Assembly: GCF_963678635.1 (NCBI RefSeq)
Contig: NC_087064.1
Coordinates: 74,830,213 to 74,855,212 of the forward strand
Origin: Symsagittifera roscoffensis
Lineage: Eukaryota > Xenacoelomorpha > Acoela > Convolutidae
Direction: 5' to 3'
Length of the DNA: 25,000 bases
Shown: one piece after another, positions 1 through 10,048 of the stretch
How the letters are laid out: the number at the start of each line of letters is the position of its first letter
Numbering within the stretch: the first letter of the stretch is position 1
Translations under genes and position numbers: made by a program
The notes under the pieces: generated by a model
The model's input: only the letters and a program-made list of their open reading frames with translations
Database searches by the model: none
Told to the model about the DNA's origin: nothing

Positions 1-864
1 CTATCTTACTTGCTTTTTACTTGCTTCCTTACTTACTAACTGACTTATTTACTTACAAGTATACTTTTTTACCTCCTTTCTTATTTACCCAAATACTTTT
101 TCGTTTACCATCTTACCCTTTACTGACTGACTTGCTTGCTTGCTTACTGACTTCCTTACTTACTCCCATACTTACTTACATTTTTCTTACATACAGTCAT
201 ACAATTATGTCCATAGTAATTTTTTAAATTAGCTTACTTCTTTTTTAGTTTTGTTTTCTTTGTTTTAATTCATTTTTAATTTTTCTCAATTTTACCAGCA
301 CTTCATCTCAGTTTACTTAATTTTACCTTTCTTTCCTTTATTTTGGTCTTCTGACTCACTGACTTTTTTACTTCCTTTTTTTCTTACTCACTTACTTACA
401 TTTTACTTTCTCACTTACATACTACTGACTTACTTGATTACTACTTTATTTACTTATTCACTTACTTATTTACTTATTTACTTACCCACTTTCATATTTA
501 ATTACTTCCCTTATTTTTTACTTTAGTTAATTAATTACTTATTTAATTACTTACTTCAGTTACTTATTTACTTTCTGCCTAGTTAGTTACTTACTTTCCA
601 GTGTTACTTCCTTTTACATAAACTTTATGAAATTAAGGCTAATTTTATGAACTTCGTTATTTTAATTCACTTCAGCTTACTTCCTTTACTTTAGTGTTAG
701 TCTTATTTTTACCCAACTATACTTTTATTTCGTCCTTTACTTTACTTTGCTTTGCTTTACTTTACTTAGTTTTATTTCACTTTAACTAAAATGATTTTAC
801 TGTATATACCTAACTCACAATAAACTTACTTTTTTTACTTTACCTTGCTCTTATTTTACTTTAC
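1..864. repeat. Partial direct copy of the left-arm outer block (degenerate CTTA-rich)
   Basis: AT-rich sequence dominated by degenerate TTAC/CTTA words. It follows 2890-3674 in the same orientation: both contain the run CTGACTGACTTGCTTGCTTG, then CATACAGTCATACAATTATG, then similar tracts ending in CTTATTTTACTTTA. The match stops near 864, where this copy jumps directly into unit A, skipping what in the left arm is the GATG minisatellite and the 1-kb AT block. The first bases match sequence just after the left-arm CTTA array, so the array itself probably lies outside the window. No gene is supported; the 68-residue open frame at 21-227 is repeat-derived. Confidence 0.85.
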
Positions 865-884
865 AAGAGAATTGCATTTCGGTT

Positions 885-1571
885 ATGCCTTTGTGTAATC
901 AAGCAATAAAGATTGATGAAAATTGTTTTATGATGTGAATGGGATCTAGTACATTAGGACGTCCTTGTTTTGGGCAAAAACTTTGACTCAAGAATGAAAT
1001 TGCTGGACGTTTTTGAAACAACTGATGTACTTATGCTTTGCTGTGTTTATTGTGTTATCTGGCGTCAACCTACTGGTAGCGTGCTATAAGATAAAGGAGT
1101 GAATAAACTCAAGTTTTGCCTGAAAATAACTTTTTTGATAGTGGGTTTGTTTTGGCCAGAGTGATTTGATTTGGTTGTTTTGGTGCACAGCCTTCTAATA
1201 AATTGGACTTTAGTAAGTGTCAAGTTTCGTAATGAAAATACCCTTATAGAGTACATTTATTCAATTTTTATGCGGTAACAGCAAAAATAGATTTTTCAGG
1301 TAGATTTTTTTATGTCAAAACTTCCAAAAAGTTAATAGTTTTGTAAAAAAAAATTAAAAACGGTTGAAAAGAATAATGTTTTCAAATGAGCATGAGTTGT
1401 CCCATCTGCATACAAAAAACAATCAGCTTCAATTTATTTTTGACAGATTTAGAAAATTTCGATCGATACAAACCAGTCTAATAATAAAATCTTAAAGCTG
1501 CAGATATGTGTTAATATGCTATCATGATTTTTAAATCATTTCATACAAAGTCTCACAAAACACAAAGGCAT
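885..1571. repeat. Unit A, copy 1 (687 bp, 11-bp terminal inverted repeats)
   Basis: First of two tandem copies of a 687-bp repeat. It starts ATGCCTTTGTG (885-895) and ends CACAAAGGCAT (1561-1571), which are exact reverse complements, so the copy looks like a small non-autonomous DNA element or an accidental hairpin-ended satellite unit. It contains GGACGTCCTTG, a CTGGCGTCAACC segment and a 3' part (GATATGTGTTAATATGCTATC) related to the B repeats of the palindrome. A 63-codon minus-strand frame (1065-1256) recurs in other copies, but its differences are mostly amino-acid changing, so it is not called a gene. Confidence 0.85.
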
Positions 1572-1583
1572 TGCTTTTTGCTT

Positions 1584-2270
1584 ATGCCTTTGTGTAATCA
1601 AGAAATAAGGATTGATGAAAATTGTTTTATGATGTGAATGGGATCTAGTACATTAGGACGTCCTTGTTTTGGGCAAAAACTTTGACTCAAGAATGAAATT
1701 GCTGGACGTTTTTGAAACAACTGATGTACTTATGCTTTGCTGTGTTTATTGTGTTATCTGGCGTCAACCTACTGGTAGCTTGCTATAAGATAAAAGAGTG
1801 AATAAACTCAAGTTTTGCCTGAAAATAACTTTTTTGATAGTGGGTTTGTTTTGGCCAGAGTGATTTGATTTGGTTATTTTGGTGCACAGTCTTCTAATAA
1901 ATTGTACTTTAGTAAGTGTCAAGTTTCGTAATGAAAATACCCTTATAGAGTACATTTGTTCAATTTTTATGCGGTAGCAGCAAAAATAGACTTCTCAGGT
2001 TGATTTTATGTATGTCAAAACTTCCAAAAAGTTAATAGTTTTGCAATAAAATTAAAAACGGTTGAAAAGAATAATGTTTTCTAATGAGCATGAGTTGTCC
2101 CATCTGCATATAAAAAACAATCAGCTTTGATTTATTTTTGACAGATTTAGAAAATTTCGATCGATACAAACCAGCCTAATGATAAAATCTTAAAGCTGCA
2201 GATATGTGTTAATATGCTATCACGATTTTTTAAATCATTTCATACAAAGTCTCACAAAACACAAAGGCAT
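1584..2270. repeat. Unit A, copy 2 (tandem, 699-bp period)
   Basis: Second tandem copy, beginning ATGCCTTTGTG at 1584 and ending CACAAAGGCAT at 2260-2270, the same 687-bp length as copy 1. The two are separated by 12 bp (TGCTTTTTGCTT), close to the flanking words TTGCATTTCGGTT before copy 1 and TGCTTTTCGGTT after copy 2. The short flanking repeat could be a target duplication, or simply the seam of a tandem duplication. The copies differ by scattered substitutions and small indels (for example GTAAAAAAAAATTA against GCAATAAAATTA). Confidence 0.85.
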
Positions 2271-2357
2271 TGCTTTTCGGTTATGCTGATAGCGAACAGT
2301 AGTTGGGATAGCGGGCAATAGCTAACCCGGTGTTGCTTGTCACTAAATTCTTCGGGA
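2271..2357. repeat. B-repeat tail of unit A copy 2
   Basis: Continues unit A with a paired motif, GATAGCGAACAGTAG then GATAGCGGGCAATAGC, and then TTGCTTGTCACTAAATTCTTCGGGAT. The same order follows unit A in the left arm (7921-8000), where the motif is TAGCGGACAATAG twice. Shared sequence ends at about 2357, where the outer end of the left palindrome arm begins. This shows that a partial left-arm copy is joined head-to-tail to the full left arm. Confidence 0.75.
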
Positions 2358-2542
2358 TAATTTTACTTCTTTTACTTAAGTCACTTTTTTTACATGGTTC
2401 AATTTTACTCAACACCACCTAAATAACGTTACTTGTTAATTTTTTACTTGTTAATTTTTTGATGTTTTCACTGCATTATGCATTCTCTCTTTACTTTTTT
2501 TTTACTTTACTTTGCCTTATTCATCTTACTTTAATTTACTTT

Positions 2543-2892
<350 letters not shown>

Positions 2893-4245
2893 TTACTGAC
2901 CAAATTACTTACAAATATACTTACCTACCTCCTTTTTATAACTCTAATTACTTTTTTGTTTACCATCTTACTTTTTACTGACTGACTTGCTTGCTTGCTT
3001 TCTGACTTCCTTATTTACTCTCTTACTTACCTACAATTTTCTTACATACAGTCATACAATTATGTCCATTGTACTTTTTAATATTAGTCTACTTCTTTTT
3101 TAGTTTAGTTTTTTTTTATTTAAGTTTATTTATTTTTTTACTTTTTCTTTATTTTACCAGCACTTCATCTCTTTTTACTCAAATTACCTTATTTTCTTTT
3201 TTTTATCGTTTACTCACTCACTGACTGATTTACTTGCTTTTTTACTTACTTACTTACTTACTTTTTACTTATTCACTTACATACTAATGTCTCACTTGAT
3301 TACTACTTTGTTTACTTATTCACTTATTTACTTACTTAATTACTTCTTTTCTTTTTTTTACAAACTTACTTTCTTGTTTACTTTCTGCATAGTTACTGAA
3401 TTACTTTCCAGTTTTACTCCACCTTACAAAACACTTATTAAATTAAAGCTACTTTACTGAACTTTTTACTTTACTCCAACTTCAGCTTACTTCTTTTACT
3501 ATAGTGTTAGTCTTATATTTACCCAACTATACTTTTATTTCGTCCTGTTTTTTACTTTGCTTTGCTTTACTTTACTTAGTCTTATTTCACTATACCTAAA
3601 TTTATTTTACTGTATTTACCTAAGCTCACAATAAACTTACTCTTTTTACTTTACCTTGTTCTTATTTTACTTTATCCTCACTTTACCTTACTTCTCATTG
3701 TTTTATTTGATTTTAGTTTAGTTAACTTAGCATTACTTCATTCTTGAATTTTTTTTCAATTGTATTCTTACTTACTTTTTTTGCTCATCGTCTGTACATG
3801 ACTGGATGTACTTCAGCTTAATTTTTTTACCTTTTGACATTTACATTATCCTACTACTTACTTATTTTTACTTTGAATTACTTTTCTTTATTTTTTCTAC
3901 CTATTTTACCTTAACTTTACTCGAATCTATATACCTATACCTACTTAGTTACCTGCTAAGCCATTTACCGCCTTGCATAGATACTCATATAGATATTTTC
4001 TTAGATACTGTCTGATATACCGATAATAAAATCTACACACATACTTTTTCAAATTTCTAAATACACAATCCCATTGATCGATTAGCTGGTGAAAGTGTTG
4101 TTGTTTATAGAAACAAAAATATAACTCAATTTCTATGAGTTACTTGAATCCAAAAAACGGTAGTAATGACAGGTACTTAGAAAACTCAGATATTAAGCCA
4201 ATTTTATTTATAAATAGCCATATCTATGTGTAGTGACATCTTATT
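2893..4245 (+). repeat. AT-rich outer block of the left arm
   Basis: About 1.35 kb of AT-rich sequence with scattered TTAC/CTTA words, the inverted counterpart of 12371-13436 and (without its inner part) a direct relative of 1-864. The clearest anchors are the CATACAGTCATACAATTATG segment near 3050, the GTACATGACTGGATGTAC segment at 3794 and the AATGGGATTGTGTATTTAG-type segment near 4060 (inverted). No credible gene: the 69-codon frame at 3806-4015 is hydrophobic low-complexity sequence. Confidence 0.8.
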
Positions 4246-6090
4246 TCAATAGAATAAAACTTGAAGTTTTGATAGTGGGTTAGTTGGAAAAAGGTACGGA
4301 GGGGTAGCTGGAGCTACCAACGGATAGAAGGCTGTATCAATGGACGGTTTGATGAGTGACTGGTTGGAACAAAACTTGATTGGATGAATGGATGGCTGAA
4401 AGTATGAACACTTGAATGGACGGTTAGATGAACAGATGGCTAGACAGCCGGAAGGCATGATTTATTACACTGAAGGATAGCTGGTTGGTTAGACGGATAA
4501 TGGCTTCAAATACGTATGGAAAATTTATGAATCAAGTATGGCCTGATGGATGTATGGTGTTGTGATGGATGGATTGCCTTATGATGGATGGATGGGTGGC
4601 TTGATGAATGGATGGCTTGATGCATGGATTGTTTGATGGATGGAGAGTTGGCTGGAAAATGATTGAATCGATGGTTGGATGGATGGCTGAATTTCTGGGC
4701 TGATCGAAGACTGAAAGAAGAATGATTAAAAGGATTTTTGGACAGATACCTTGCTGGATAGACAATGGTCGGCTAGATGATGCACAGCTAGATGGATGGA
4801 TGGCAGGATGGATGAATGCTTGGCTGAATAGCTTGATAAATGACTGAAAAGATAGTTGGCTTGACGGATGGATGGCATGATGGATAGTTGGCAGGGTTGA
4901 ACCATGTGTGGCTGGATGACTATATAATTAGCTGGATGGATTGGCGACTGGACTTTTAGGTGTCTGAATTGATGGATAGTTTGGTGGACGAGAAAAGTGG
5001 CTGATGGCTGGACGTCTGGTTGGATAGCTAGACCGATCAATTTTTTGGTGAACGGATAGCCGGGAGTAACAGGTTAGATGAATGGATAGCCGATTGCATG
5101 TATGGATTGTTGATTAGACGAAAACTTTTTGGATGAATGAATAGATGGATGGCTGACTGGTTGTTCAGATGGATGGAATGATTAATGCCACTTGGATGAA
5201 TGAATGATTGGTTAGATAGCTTTGTGGATGAATGGATGATAAGATGTTTGGGTGGCTGTAGGATTGATGAGGAGTTTATAGATTGCTGCTGTATGGTTGG
5301 TTGGATGGATCAATGGATGAATAATTGGCCATTGATTATATGGCTGACTTGGTAGTTAGATGGATGGATAGACTGATTCCTGTTGGAAAGATGGCTGATT
5401 GGACAGATTGCTATGTGAATGAATGGATGATAGGATGTTGTGTGACTGAAATGCTGGACGATGAGTACAAAGATTGCTGCTGTTTGGTTTGTATGGTTTG
5501 TTGGATGGATCAAGGGATGACGTAATGGCTCGTTGGATGAATGAATGTATAGCTGTCTGGAAAGTCAGGTGGACGGATAGATTGATGGGGCTTGGATGGA
5601 TGACTGATTAAATAGATAGCTTTGTGGATGGATGGATGATAAGATGTTGGGGTGGCTGATAGGATGGACGATGAGTACATAGATTGCTGCTGTATGGTTG
5701 TTTGGATGGATCGAAGGATGAAGTAATGGCTCGTCGGATGAAAGGATGTATGGATGACTTGGTAGTTCGATGGATGGATAGAGTGATGCCGGTTGGAAGG
5801 ATGGCTGATTGGATAGATAGCTTTGTGAATGGATGGAGATAGGATGTCTGGGTGACTGAAAGGCAGGACCATGAGTACATGGATTGCTGCTGTATGGTTG
5901 GTTGGATGGATTAATGGATGACATAATGGCTCTTTAGATGAATGAATGTGTAGCTGAATGCAAAGTTAGATGGACGGATATATTGATGCCGCTTGGATGG
6001 ATGACTGATTGTATAGATAGCTTTGCGGATGGATGGATGATAAGATGTTGGGGTGGCTGAAAGAATTGACGATGAGTACATATATTGCTG
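4246..6090 (+). repeat. GATG/GGAT minisatellite of the left arm
   Basis: About 1.8 kb built of GGATGGAT, GATGAATG and TGGCTG words, the inverted counterpart of 11030-12370. In its right third a higher-order unit appears: GATTGCTGCTGTATGGTTGG-type sequence begins at 5281, 5472, 5682, 5882 and (slightly changed) 6083, spacings of 191, 210, 200 and 201 bp. The minus-strand frames rich in IHPS residues come from this repeat and are not genes. Confidence 0.93.
4985..5071 (+). repeat. 87-bp direct repeat, source copy
   Basis: Starts TGGACGAGAAAAGTGG and ends GCCGGGAGTAACA. It recurs at 6347-6433 with one mismatch (GATGGCTGG here, GATGACTGG there). The right-arm equivalent of this copy (about 11650-11740) is present but more diverged. 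Confidence 0.95.
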
Positions 6091-7229
6091 CTGTATTAAT
6101 AGTTAGCCAGATATCTGAGGATAGGTAGCCAGATATCTGGATCTAGGACTGGATGTATAACCTTTGTACTACACTACTATATGCTGCCCTGTTCTCTTTT
6201 GTCATTACTGTATACGATGTAGCTAAACATGCAATTATATTCTGAGGCCACTTTTACTTTAAAAAGATAGCAAATAAATGTCACGGGCATTTAAGTTAAC
6301 CAATAAAAACACTCATTATCTAACAAGCAAAAAAACAATTAGCACATGGACGAGAAAAGTGGCTGATGACTGGACGTCTGGTTGGATAGCTAGACCGATC
6401 AATTTTTTGGTGAACGGATAGCCGGGAGTAACATTTTATTGTTTTAACCAAATTTTCAAACACTTGTCATACATTACGTGGCGATCATAAAAAACTTTTG
6501 AAAGTTTTCAAAAACTGACGAAATTCTGATTGAAGTTAGTTGTTCTGCTTTTTTGTCAAGGGATACTTCGTAGCATGTGTTGTTGTAGGCCAGAACATGA
6601 ACCATATGCATTAAGTAGAATAGTCAGACAAAATTTAAAAACTTCAGTCTCAATTTTTAGAAAAAGAAGTCTGTGATTTTAATTTTAAGAAGTAACCTTT
6701 TTTTTCTTAGATAAAATACACAGTTTACCACTGTTGAATCAAATTATACCACTACCTATAGAGTCTGAAAATTTAATGATTAGGCTCTAAAAACTTTATT
6801 CGTTTCAAACACAAACTCAATAACTTGTCATTTGAAAGGTAATGAAGAGCAATAACAAGGTTTTTAGCGGTAACATGATTGATCATTTGTTTCGTAAAAC
6901 TTGAGTCTTGTTACCTAATGCAATTAGGACACTCACGGAGTTTTGAAATAATTGAACCGAAGTCTCGGATATTTTTTTGTTTTAACCAATTTTTTTTTCG
7001 TTGAAAACAAAAAAAAGTTACTCTTTTTACAGTGTCAATTGATCAATTTGAAACAAGCATAATCAATTCGTAACTTAAACAACGTACTAACATGAACTCA
7101 TTGATTTCTATTTGAAGCAAGATCAACTGTTTGATAATAGCGTTTTTCGTTCGAGTTCTTTGCAGTTCTAGTTGTATTAGTTTCTAACCTAAACCTGACA
7201 TGGTTCAAGGCACGCACCAACTCTAATTT
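6091..7229 (+). repeat. AT-rich inner block of the left arm
   Basis: Inverted counterpart of about 10049-11025. It opens with two copies of TAGCCAGATATCTG (6104-6117 and 6126-6139), each holding the 10-bp palindrome CAGATATCTG, and passes through TGAGGCCACTTTTACTTTAA and CAGTGTCAATTGATCAATTTG to CACGCACCAACTCTAATTT. No open frame or RNA gene is evident. It carries the 87-bp insertion at 6347-6433, which I do not find at the matching right-arm position. Confidence 0.85.
6347..6433 (+). repeat. 87-bp direct repeat, inserted copy
   Basis: Near-exact second copy of 4985-5071, placed 1.36 kb downstream inside AT-rich sequence that otherwise has nothing of GATG-minisatellite type. I do not find it in the matching stretch of the right arm (about 10780-10850), so it was probably added to the left arm after the palindrome formed. 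The near identity suggests a recent templated copy. Confidence 0.9.
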
Positions 7230-7915
7230 TTTTGTAATCAAGCAATAAGAATTGATGAAAATTGTTTTATGATGTGAAATGGATCTAGTACATTAGGACG
7301 TCCTTGTTTTGGGCAAAAACTTTGACTCAAGAATGAAATTGCTAGACGTTTTTTAAACAACTGATGTACTTATGCTTTGCTGTGTTTATTGTGTTATCTG
7401 GCGTCAACCTACTGGTAGCTTGCTATAAGATAAATGAGTGAATAAACTCAAGTTTTGCCTGAAAATAACTTTTTTGATAGTGGGTTTGTTTTGGCCAGAG
7501 TGATTTGATTTGGTTGTTTTGGTGCACAGTCTTCTAATAAATTGGAGTTTAGTAAGTGTCAAGTTTCGTAATGAAAGTACCCTTATAGAGTACATTTGTT
7601 CAATTTTTATGCGGTAGCAGCAAAAATAGACTTTTCAGGTTGATTTTATGTATGTCAAAACTTCCAAAAAGTTAATAGTTTTGCAATAAAATTAAAAACG
7701 GTTGAAAAGAATAATGTTTTCAAATGAGCATGAGTTGTCCCATCTGCATATAAAAAACAATCAGCTTTGATTTATTTTTGACAGATTTAGAAAGTTTCGA
7801 TCAATACAAACTAGCCTAATAATAAAATCTTAAAGCTGCAGATATGTGTTAATATGCTATCTTGATTTTTTAAATCATTTCATACAAAGTCTCACAAAAC
7901 ACAAAGGCATTGATT
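7230..7915 (+). repeat. Unit A, copy 3 (left arm)
   Basis: Direct relative of 885-1571 and 1584-2270, closer to copy 2 in several variants (CAGTCTTCTAATAA, GCAATAAAATTAAAAACGG). The left terminal repeat is missing: the sequence enters as TTTTTTTGTAATCAAGCAAT instead of ATGCCTTTGTGTAATC. The right end CACAAAGGCAT is intact near 7902-7912. Its inverted partner in the right arm has lost the middle. Confidence 0.88.
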
Positions 7916-8480
7916 TTTGGTTATGCGGATAGCGGACAATAGTTCAAATAGCGGACAATAGCTATCTAGGCATTGCTTGTCACTACAATCGTCGGGATCG
8001 TCTTCCAATATTATCGTTGGTGTGGTTCAATTTTAAGTTCAACAAGCACGATAATTATCAAATGAATAGTCATAAACATGTCGATGTGTGTTAATACGCT
8101 ATCCTTGTTTGCCGAAAGATTTCATATAAAGTTCCACTAAGCACAGAGGCATGGCCGTTTGGTTTAGCGGACAATAGCTATCCCGGCGTTGCTCGTTTTT
8201 TTTCGCTCCTCGGGAATGCCTTCCGCTGGTCAAGACACACGGTATGGTTCATCTTTCACTTCCAGAAGCGTGATAACTATCAAGTGTGTAGTCCTATAAC
8301 TGCTTTTGTGTGTTGATGCGCTGTGCGTGTTTGCCGAAAAATTTCAAATACAATCTCACAAAGCACGCGCAAAAGTTATCCCGGATTGGCTCGTCGCTGC
8401 GGTTGTGCTCCTCGGGGACGGTTCCCGCTTCTATAGTAAGTTTGGTTCTGCTTACAGCTCAACAAGCGTGATTCTTGTTC
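7916..8480 (+). repeat. B tandem repeats, left arm
   Basis: Tandem units of roughly 215-240 bp, each with a GTGTGTTAATACGCTATC-type stretch, a TTTGCCGAAA word, a CACAGAGGCATGGCC-type boundary and a TAGCGGACAATAGCTATCCCGG motif (doubled at 7930-7942 and 7949-7961, single at 8165). Compared with the right arm the left has one unit fewer: its second unit joins the start of right-arm unit 2 to the end of right-arm unit 3, as expected from unequal recombination between units. GC content is higher than in the surrounding DNA. Short open frames here are not supported as genes. Confidence 0.85.
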
Positions 8481-8582
8481 AGGTAGGGTGATACCAAAGC
8501 AAATAAAAAAAAATAATAAACAAAAAAGGCAAGACATTTTAATTGTGATGGTTAATTTTAATTAGTGATAACATGTTTTCCT

Positions 8583-8710
8583 TGAAATCTGACGTCTCTT
8601 TTTTTTTCTTTACTTCAAGCAATTATTTGCCCGTTCAAATACTTTCTGAGAGTGTTTTTAACGGGCAAAAACTGCTTGAAGAGAAGAAAAGAAGGACACG
8701 TCAGATTTCA
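8583..8710. repeat. Palindrome centre (hairpin with ~24-nt loop)
   Basis: Left GAAATCTGACGTCTC...TACTTCAAGCAATTATTTGCCCGTT faces right AACGGGCAAAAACTGCTTGA...GGACACGTCAGATTTC. The innermost paired bases are CCCGTT at 8630-8635 and AACGGG at 8660-8665, leaving about 24 nt (8636-8659) which also pair weakly (AAATACT with AGTGTTTTT). This is the point where both arms meet, and it would extrude as a cruciform or fold as single-stranded DNA or RNA. Confidence 0.95.
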
Positions 8711-8809
8711 TGGAAGACATATTATCATTAATTGAAATTAACCAACACAATTAAAAATCATTGCATAGGTTTTATTTTTTATTTTTTTTGCTTTGCTTTG
8801 GTATCAACC

Positions 8810-8938
8810 TACCTGAACAAAATACGCTTGCTGAGGTGTAAGCAGAATGAAACTTACTATAGAAGCGGGAGGCGTTCCAGAGGAGCGCAACCGCAGCGAC
8901 GAGCCAAGCCGGGATAACTAATGCTCGCTACTTCAACC
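8810..8938 (-). repeat. Partial B unit nearest the centre, right arm
   Basis: Runs from CCTACCTGAACAAAATACGC through GAAGCGGGAGGCGTTCCAGA to CCGGGATAACTAATGCTCGC. Its inverted partner in the left arm is about 8370-8487. It lacks the motif-bearing boundary of the full B units, and the AT-rich stretch 8690-8809 separates it from the hairpin centre. Confidence 0.75.
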
Positions 8939-9160
8939 GGCCATGCCTCTGTGTTTTGTGGGATTATATATTATCTTAAGTTTTCCGGCAAACACGCACA
9001 TCGCATTAACACACAAAAGCAGTTCAAGGACTACACATTTGATAGTTATCACGCTTCTGGAAGTGAAAGATGAACCATACCGTCTTGACCAGCGGAAGGC
9101 ATTCCCGAGGAGCAAAAAAACGAGCAACGCCGGGATAGCTATTGTCCGCTAAACCAAACG
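8939..9160 (-). repeat. B unit 1, right arm
   Basis: 222-bp unit beginning GGCCATGCCTCTGTGTTTTG and ending CTATTGTCCGCTAAACCAAA (motif at 9139-9151). It contains TTCCGGCAAACACGCAC, ACACACAAAAGCAG and CTTCTGGAAGTGAAAGATG. Overlapping short open frames on both strands have no recognisable product. Confidence 0.85.
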
Positions 9161-9377
9161 GCCATGCCTTTCTGCTAAGTGAAACTTTATATGAAATCTT
9201 TCGGCAAACAAGGATAGCGCATTTACACACAATAGCAGTTCTAGGACTACACATTTGATAGTTATCACACATCTGGAAGTGAAAGTTGAACCATACCGAA
9301 CTAACCAGCGGGAGGTATTCCCGAGGAGCGAAGTAGAGGGCAAGGCCGGGATAACTATTGCCCGCTAAACCAAACGG
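9161..9377 (-). repeat. B unit 2, right arm
   Basis: 217-bp unit with the same order of words as unit 1 (GCCATGCCTTTCTGC, TTTCGGCAAACAAGGATAGC, ATCTGGAAGTGAAAGTTG, CTATTGCCCGCTAAACC). One base of the conserved motif is changed (GCCCG for GTCCG). The left arm keeps only the beginning of this unit. Confidence 0.85.
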
Positions 9378-9617
9378 CCATATCTCTGTGTTTTGTGGGA
9401 CTTTATATGAAATGTTTCGGCAAACACGGATAGCGTATTAACACACATCGACATGTTTATGATTACTCATTTGATAATTATCGTGCTTGTTGAACTTAAA
9501 ACTGAGCCACGCCAACGATAATATTGGGGACAATCCCGAAGATTGTAGTGACAAGCAACGCGGGGATAGCCATTGTCCGCTATCCGAACTATTGTCCGCT
9601 ATCTGCATAACCGAAAA
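9378..9617 (-). repeat. B unit 3, right arm
   Basis: 240-bp unit starting GCCATATCTCTGTG and ending with the doubled motif (9570-9582 and 9589-9601, 19 bp apart) and TGCATAACCGAAAA. The doubled motif occurs at the same place in the left arm and, weaker, after unit A copy 2 at 2284-2326. It is therefore a constant feature of the A/B junction. Confidence 0.85.
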
Positions 9618-10048
9618 GCCATGCCTTTGTGTTTTGTGAGACTTTGTATGAAATGATGTTAAAAATCATGATAGCATATTAACACATATCTGCGGCTTTA
9701 ACAATTTATTGTTAGGCTGGTTTGTATCAACCTAAGTTTTCTAAGTCTGTCAAAGACAAACCAAAGCTGATTGTTTTTTTGCATGCTGATCGGATAACTC
9801 ATGCTCATTTAAAAATCATTATTCTCTCAGCCGTTTTTAATTTTCTTGCGAAACTATTATTTTGTTTGACGCCAGATAACACAATAAACACAGCAAAGCA
9901 TAAGTACATCAGTTGTTTAAAAAACGTCCAGCAATTTCATTCTTGAGTCAAAGTTTTTGCCCAAAACAAGGACGTCCTAATGTACTAGATCCATTTCACA
10001 TCATAAAACAATTTTCATCAATTCTTATTGCTTGATTACAAAAAAATT
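9618..10048 (-). repeat. Unit A, copy 4 (inverted, internally deleted)
   Basis: Inverted partner of copy 3. It begins GCCATGCCTTTGTGTTTTG and ends TTGCTTGATTACAAAAAAAT. About 265 bp in the middle are missing: the sequence passes from GCGAAACTATTATTTTG near 9860 straight to TTGACGCCAGATAACACAA, so the part holding the 63-codon frame of the other copies is gone. A 74-codon plus-strand frame (9722-9946) spans this junction and is fortuitous. Confidence 0.88.

Noticed and set aside
1065-1256. 63-codon minus-strand frame repeated at 1764-1955 and 7404-7595
   Set aside because: Between the copies most base differences change the amino acid (Thr/Ile, Pro/Leu/His, Thr/Lys, Val/Leu, Phe/Leu), so there is no sign of protein constraint, and the right-arm copy has lost it.
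8583-8710. Palindrome as a chimeric-read or assembly artefact
   Set aside because: An artefact should give near-identical arms; these differ by many substitutions, a ~265-bp deletion, a missing B unit and different repeat counts. Reads across the centre would settle it.
8306-9343. Cluster of 60-80 codon frames on both strands near the palindrome centre
   Set aside because: They overlap each other on both strands within the B tandem repeats and change with each unit; none resembles a known protein.
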